Origin: Azohydromonas sediminis
GTDB lineage: Bacteria > Pseudomonadota > Gammaproteobacteria > Burkholderiales > Burkholderiaceae_C
Direction of reading: 5' to 3'
Assembly (NCBI RefSeq): GCF_003574675.1
Contig: NZ_QOAZ01000009.1
Span: forward strand, 56,512 to 120,511
Length of the DNA: 64,000 nt
Position 1 is the stretch's first letter. Every line of letters starts with the position of its first letter. Below, piece by piece: positions 59,895-64,000 of this stretch. The position numbers were made by a program, and so were the translations under genes. The notes under the pieces were generated by a model. That model saw nothing but the letters and a program-made list of their open reading frames with translations. It had not been told where the DNA came from and made no database searches.

Positions 59895-59900
59895 TAGAAT
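59895..59900 (+). promoter_or_regulatory. -10 element for gshA
   Basis: TAGAAT, giving a predicted leader of about 20 bases before the gshA ATG at 59928; a GACGAGG ribosome-binding site lies in that leader. Confidence 0.5.
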
Positions 59901-59927
59901 CGGAGCCCCGCACGACGAGGCGTCGCC

Positions 59928-61223
59928 ATGGTCCCGCACCTCATCACCGCCCTGACCGGCCCGATCAACGAGCTCGAGGCGCGCATCCTCGAGTCGATGC
60001 CGGCGATCGAGCGCTGGTTCCGGCTCGAGTGGATGGAGCACACGCCGCCGTTCTACACGTCGGTCGACATCCGCAACGCCGGCTACAAGCTCGCGCCGGT
60101 CGACACCAACCTGTTTCCCGGCGGCTGGAACAACCTCACCGAGGAGATGCTGCCGCTGGCGGTGCAGGCGGCGATGGCGGCGATCGAGAAGATCTGCCCC
60201 GAGGCGAAGAACCTGCTGCTGATTCCCGAGAAGCACACGCGCAACACGTTCTACCTGATGAACGTGCAGCGGCTGATGCAGATCTTCCACCAGACGGGCC
60301 TGAACGTGCGGTTGGGCACGCTCGACGAGGAGATCAAGAAACCGACGAAGCTCGCGCTGCCCGACGGCAGCGAACTGACGGTGGAGCCGCTGGTGCGCAC
60401 GCGCGGACGGCTCGGGCTGAAGGACTTCGACCCCTGCACGATCCTGCTCAACAACGACTTGTCGGGCGGCATCCCGAAGATCCTCGAGGGGCTGCACGAG
60501 CAGTACCTGCTGCCGCCGCTGCACGCCGGCTGGGCCGTGCGGCGCAAGAGCAACCACTTCCGCAGCTACGAGGAGGTGGCCAAGAAGTTCGCCAAGCTGC
60601 TGGGCATGGACCCGTGGCTGATCAACCCGATGTTCGCGCAGTGCGGCAAGGTCAACTTCGCCGAGGGCACCGGCATCGACTGCGTCAAGGGCCACGCCGA
60701 GGCGCTGATCGCCAAGATCCGGCGCAAGTACAAGGAATACGGCATCACCGACAAGCCCTTCGTCGTCGTCAAGGCCGACGCCGGTACCTACGGCATGGGC
60801 ATCATGACGGTGCGCGACCCGAAGGAGCTCGACGAGATCAACCGCCGCACGCGCAACAAGATGAGCGTGATCAAGGAAGGCCAGGAGGTCACCGAGGTCA
60901 TCATCCAGGAAGGCGTGCCGACCTTCGAGCGCATCAACGAGGCGGTGGCCGAGCCGGTGGTCTACATGCTCGACCGCTACGTCGTCGGCGGCTTCTACCG
61001 CGTGCACGCCGAGCGCGGCATCGACGAGAACCTCAACGCGCCGGGCGCCGCCTTCGTGCCGCTGGCGTTCGACGAGGCCAGCCACCTGCCGCGCCCCGGC
61101 GCCAAGCCCGGCGCGAGCGCGCCGAACCGCTTCTACATGTATGGCGTGATCGGCCGCCTGGCGATGCTCGCGGCGAGCTACGAGCTCGAGGCCACCGACC
61201 CCGAGGCCGAGATCTACGAGTGA
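59928..61223 (+). CDS. gshA: Glutamate-cysteine ligase (proteobacterial GshA)
   Basis: A 431-residue ligase of the beta/alpha-proteobacterial GshA type that forms gamma-glutamylcysteine, the first step of glutathione synthesis. Conserved segments: FRLEWMEHTPPFYTSVDIRNAGYKLAPVDTNLFPGGWNNL near residue 33, IPEKHTRNTFY, ILLNNDLSGGIP, KADAGTYGMGIMTV and ERGIDENLNAPGAAFVPLAFD. Length is normal for this family, which is distinct from E. coli GshA. Glutathione would also support formaldehyde detoxification, which may be why it sits next to a methylamine-oxidising operon (inference). Confidence 0.95.
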   Translation: MVPHLITALTGPINELEARILESMPAIERWFRLEWMEHTPPFYTSVDIRNAGYKLAPVDTNLFPGGWNNLTEEMLPLAVQAAMAAIEKICPEAKNLLLIPEKHTRNTFYLMNVQRLMQIFHQTGLNVRLGTLDEEIKKPTKLALPDGSELTVEPLVRTRGRLGLKDFDPCTILLNNDLSGGIPKILEGLHEQYLLPPLHAGWAVRRKSNHFRSYEEVAKKFAKLLGMDPWLINPMFAQCGKVNFAEGTGIDCVKGHAEALIAKIRRKYKEYGITDKPFVVVKADAGTYGMGIMTVRDPKELDEINRRTRNKMSVIKEGQEVTEVIIQEGVPTFERINEAVAEPVVYMLDRYVVGGFYRVHAERGIDENLNAPGAAFVPLAFDEASHLPRPGAKPGASAPNRFYMYGVIGRLAMLAASYELEATDPEAEIYE

Positions 61224-61242
61224 GCCGCCGTGCGACCCGCGC

Positions 61243-62544
61243 TCAGCGCAGGTTCCCCGTGTGGCCCAGGTTGTAGCGCCCGGGCTGCGGCCACACCGTC
61301 AGGCCGTGCGGTTCGCGCCCGACCTTGACCTTGTCGACGGCGCCGGTGGCCGTGTCGATGCGGTAGACGACGTCGTCGTAGCGCCCTGACAGCCACAGGT
61401 GGCGTCCGTCGGCGCTGACGTTGCCCATGTCGGGGCTGCCGCCGCCGGGGATCGGCCACTGCGCGACGACGCGCAGCGTCGCGAAGTCGATCACCGAGAC
61501 GCTGCCGGGGCCCCGCGGCTTGCCGCGGATCTGGTTCGAGCCGCGGTTGGCGACGTAGACGCGCCGGCCGTCGCGGCTCGGGTACAGGCCGTGCGCGCCG
61601 ATGCCGGTGGGGATGAAGCCGACCTGCGTGAACGACTCGCCGTCGACGACGTGCACGCCGTCGGCCATCATGTCGGCGATCAGGAACAGTCGCCCGTCGG
61701 GCGTGATGCGCACGTCCTGCGGCATCCCCGGGGTCGTGCAGATCTGCTGGCCGGCCAGCGCCGGGTCGGGGATCTTCTTCGGCTTGCGGCCTGGCGCCGC
61801 GAGCAGCGCCTGCACGTCGGGGCGGTCGAAGTAGCGGCTGAGCTTGAGCGTACCCAGCACCTTGCGCCCGACGAGGTCGATCTTCGTCACCGCGCCGCCG
61901 AACTCGCAGGTGAACAGCGCGTAGCGTCCGTCGAGCGAGAAGTCGGCGTGGTTGATGCCGTCGCAGTCGGGCGTCTCGATCGAGTACGCGAGCTGCATCG
62001 TCGCGACGTCGCGGAAGTCGAGCCGTTTGTACGCCTCGGCGACGACGATCGCGTAACGGCCGTCAGGCGACCAGTACAGGTTGTACGGGTCGTCGACCGG
62101 GATGGCCTTGCCCGGCTTGCCGGTGCGCGGGTCGATCGGCGTCAGGCTGCCGTCGGTGCGACCCTCGGCGTTGTTGGCGACCCACAGCGTCTTCAGGTCG
62201 TACGACGGCACGACGTGCTGCGGGTGCACGCCGACCTTGAACGTGTCGACGACCTTCAGCGTCGCCGGGTCGATCACCGACACCGTGTTCGCCGCGCGGT
62301 TGGGCACGTAGACGCGCTCGAGTGCACCGGCCACCGCCGCGCTGAACTTGTCGGCGGCGGTCTCGCTGTAAACGTTGGTCGGGTCCGGCACCGGTGGCAT
62401 CCCGGGAACGGCGGCGACCGCGGGGGCTGCCGGCGGACTCGCCAGCGCGGCGGGCGACGCGTGGTGCAGCGCTGCCGAGACGGCGAGCGCCGCAGCGGCC
62501 ACGGACAGGGCCGTGGCGAGCACGGCGGAACGATGACGGGTCAA
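61243..62544 (-). CDS. Secreted YVTN-type beta-propeller protein
   Basis: A 433-residue exported protein with an Ala-rich N-terminal hydrophobic region (about residues 7-45). Repeated blades carry YVTN-like strands: RVYVPNRAANTVSVIDPATLKVVDTFKVG near 78, RVYVANRGSNQI, SVSVIDFATLRVVAQWPI, HLWLSGRYDDVVYRIDTATG, a seven-blade propeller related to YncE and cytochrome cd1-type folds but without heme motifs. Function unknown; such proteins can bind DNA, cofactors or other partners in the periplasm. It ends 19 bases from convergent gshA. Confidence 0.82.
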   Translation of the reverse strand: MTRHRSAVLATALSVAAAALAVSAALHHASPAALASPPAAPAVAAVPGMPPVPDPTNVYSETAADKFSAAVAGALERVYVPNRAANTVSVIDPATLKVVDTFKVGVHPQHVVPSYDLKTLWVANNAEGRTDGSLTPIDPRTGKPGKAIPVDDPYNLYWSPDGRYAIVVAEAYKRLDFRDVATMQLAYSIETPDCDGINHADFSLDGRYALFTCEFGGAVTKIDLVGRKVLGTLKLSRYFDRPDVQALLAAPGRKPKKIPDPALAGQQICTTPGMPQDVRITPDGRLFLIADMMADGVHVVDGESFTQVGFIPTGIGAHGLYPSRDGRRVYVANRGSNQIRGKPRGPGSVSVIDFATLRVVAQWPIPGGGSPDMGNVSADGRHLWLSGRYDDVVYRIDTATGAVDKVKVGREPHGLTVWPQPGRYNLGHTGNLR

Positions 62545-62656
62545 GCAAGCTCCCTCGTGCCTGGCGGCACTTCGATTTCGCTTCGTTTTCGGATGGGCTG
62601 TGTCCCGTTAACCCGCGGGGCCCGCGATCGGTTGACCGGCGACGGCCTTCCGCGAC

Positions 62657-63475
62657 TCAATCCCGCGCCGCGAGGCGGGGCCGCTGGCGTACCTGCCGGA
62701 TCGCGTCGACGGTCGCCGCGACGATGGCCTCGGCGCCGAGCTGCCCCAGCGCCGCCGTCGCGGCGCGCGGGTCGCCCGAGACGCCGACCGCCGCGCCCTG
62801 CGCGGCGGCGGCGCCGAGCTGGTCGGGGCGCACGAGCGACGGGTCGAGGGCCAGCGCGAGCGCCGTGTCGGCGGCGCCGGCATGCTCGCCGATCTGCGCC
62901 GGCGTCAGGCCGTGCTCGCGCAGCGTGCGCGCGAACGCGGTCTGCGCGGTGCGGTAGTAGGCCTCGACATGGTGCACCCGCACCGGCGTCGAGGCCCACT
63001 CGCGGTCGAGCCGGCGCGCCAGTGCCGCCAGCAGCGCCTGGTAGTCGCCGTGGTCGCCGATGAGCACGATGTCGACGAAACCGGCGCGCCGCAGGCTGCG
63101 CGCGGCCCCTTCGACGACGGCGATGAAGGCTGCTTCCGGCACCGACAGCGTGCCGGCGAAGCGCATGTGGCCCTGCGGCGGTTCGATGCGGCCTTCCGGC
63201 ACGTAGGGCAGCACCGGGGCGACCAGCGCGTCGCCGAGCTGCGCCGCGATGCGGTGCGCCAGCAGCCGCACGCGCACGTTGTGCTTGCCCAGCGCGAGGT
63301 GCGGCCCGCCCTGCTCGGTGCCGCCGATCGGCACGATGACGGTCGTGCGCCCGGCACGCACCGCATCGCGCACTTCGGTCCACGTCATCGCCTCGAGCTC
63401 GACGCCGGCGGCGCGGCACACCATGGCCGTCACCAGGCCGAGCACGAAGACGGCGCCGCGCACGACGTTCATCAA
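62657..63475 (-). CDS. Exported creatininase-family protein
   Basis: A 272-residue protein with a signal peptide (VVRGAVFVLGLVTAMVCRAAG) and the creatininase fold: TTVIVPIGGTEQGGPHLALGKHN (about residues 44-66), PYVPEGRIEPPQGHMRFAGTLS, VLIGDHGDYQALL and HAGAADTALALALDP. In classical creatininases the first motif is EQHGPHLPxxTD; here the His is Gly and the Asp is His, so the metal site must be changed, which seems typical of a subgroup. Export to the periplasm is also unusual. Substrate unknown. The insertion sequence end lies just upstream of its ATG. Confidence 0.82.
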   Translation of the reverse strand: MMNVVRGAVFVLGLVTAMVCRAAGVELEAMTWTEVRDAVRAGRTTVIVPIGGTEQGGPHLALGKHNVRVRLLAHRIAAQLGDALVAPVLPYVPEGRIEPPQGHMRFAGTLSVPEAAFIAVVEGAARSLRRAGFVDIVLIGDHGDYQALLAALARRLDREWASTPVRVHHVEAYYRTAQTAFARTLREHGLTPAQIGEHAGAADTALALALDPSLVRPDQLGAAAAQGAAVGVSGDPRAATAALGQLGAEAIVAATVDAIRQVRQRPRLAARD

Positions 63476-63541
63476 GTAATTGTCTCGCGCACGCGGTGCC
63501 GCCGCGGGGCTCCATGTCGTTTCGTGTGGAACGCGACGCCG

Positions 63542-64000
63542 TCATTTCGGCATCGCCGGCACGAATGGGCTGGCCGGCAGGTGCCTGAGCTTGGACAGGC
63601 GCAGGTAGGCGATGGCGATGAAGTTCTTGCTCGTCCTGAAGCCGCGCGCGGCGCGCTTGGCCTGCTGCAGCAGCCCGTTCATGGCTTCGACGAAGGCGTT
63701 GCTGCGGTGATCGACCATGCCGCTCACGACGGCGTCGAACCGCTGCCTCAGCGTGGCGGCGAGCTTCTTGAACGGCTCGAGCCGGCAGCGCCGCGCCCAG
63801 CTCAGCCAGGCCCTGAGGTCGGCGCCGGCCTGGTCAGGGCTGTTGTGCACTCGGGCTCGGGCGTACACCTCGCGCAGCGCCATCTTCAGCCGCCACGCCC
63901 GCGCGCTCTTGAGCGTCGAGCGCTGCAGCCAGTGCATGGCATCGAGCTGGTGGCGACTCCAGCCGGCGGGGTTGCGCCGCATGCCCCACAGCAGTTGCCT
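63542..64000 (-). CDS. ISL3-family transposase (5' partial, leaves the right edge)
   Basis: The visible 152 residues are the C-terminal part of an ISL3-type transposase: QLLWGMRRNPAGWS, SWARRCRLEPFKKLAATL, and the end of the DDE core with SNAFVEAMNGLLQQAKRAARGFRTSKNFIAIAYLRLSKL, where the catalytic Glu region and the family HNR-like stretch occur. The frame is open to the window edge. The terminal inverted repeat should be within 63476-63541; GGGGCTCCATGTCG at about 63504 is a candidate but cannot be confirmed without the other end. Confidence 0.88.
   Translation of the reverse strand, partial: RQLLWGMRRNPAGWSRHQLDAMHWLQRSTLKSARAWRLKMALREVYARARVHNSPDQAGADLRAWLSWARRCRLEPFKKLAATLRQRFDAVVSGMVDHRSNAFVEAMNGLLQQAKRAARGFRTSKNFIAIAYLRLSKLRHLPASPFVPAMPK

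Overview
The window is about 64 kb of very GC-rich DNA (by eye roughly 70% or more) in which nearly every base is coding. It looks like the chromosome of a betaproteobacterium of the order Burkholderiales, probably from the Rubrivivax/Leptothrix/Methylibium side. Pointers are a PhaM-type PHA granule regulator, a DUF3567 protein, a ProQ/FinO protein, a methionine synthase split into two genes with an SAH riboswitch, a proteobacterial-type GshA, and many TAGAAT/GACAAT -10 elements lying almost on the start codons. This placement is inference; no rRNA or tRNA gene is present to confirm it.

Layout. 1-7.9 kb: end of a TTC38-type TPR gene, a DUF1992 gene, then a light/flavin block of three photolyase-superfamily genes with a DUF2256 zinc-ribbon gene, a truncated DCC-type thiol oxidoreductase and an SDR lacking the catalytic Tyr, followed by proQ on the opposite strand. 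8-12.5 kb: a pair of M16 peptidase genes (one with and one without the HxxEH site), a CAP-domain lipoprotein and two small proteins. 12.5-15.5 kb: glpK, an EamA exporter, and a small orphan gene behind an FNR/ANR-type box. 15.6-20.7 kb: a glycolate oxidase operon, glcD-glcE-lrgA-lrgB-glcF, in which an LrgAB membrane pair sits inside the enzyme operon. 20.9-27.9 kb: FIST, phaM, pncC/cinA, pgpA, thiL, an MFS exporter and a two-lobed aspartic protease with PDZ. 27.9-33.1 kb: a FixJ-type regulator and sensor kinase divergent from malic enzyme maeB. 33.1-37.8 kb: VOC, FAH, DUF3108, DUF3567 and a GGDEF-EAL gene carrying a frameshift in a G8 tract. 37.9-42.5 kb: split metH; the C-terminal half is preceded by an SAH riboswitch. 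42.6-47.5 kb: a DUF1800/DUF1501 export pair and comM.

47.5-59.9 kb is the most coherent block, a nitrogen/C1 island. glnK-amtB is preceded by a sigma-54 promoter and NtrC-like sites. Next comes an XRE-cupin regulator divergent from a complete N-methylglutamate pathway operon (mgdA, mgdB, an mgdC-mgdD fusion, gmaS, mgsA, mgsB, mgsC), whose promoter matches the sigma-54 consensus and overlaps a palindrome that could be the XRE operator. The operon should turn methylamine into gamma-glutamylmethylamide, N-methylglutamate, then glutamate plus formaldehyde, releasing nitrogen. gshA, a secreted beta-propeller protein, a creatininase-family protein and the end of an ISL3-type transposase complete the window.

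The points most worth following are the glc-lrgAB operon (a probable bacterial glycolate transporter, by analogy with plant PLGG1), the in-frame MgdC-MgdD fusion, the overlapping sigma-54/XRE control region, the riboswitch that governs only half of MetH, and the FNR-controlled orphan.
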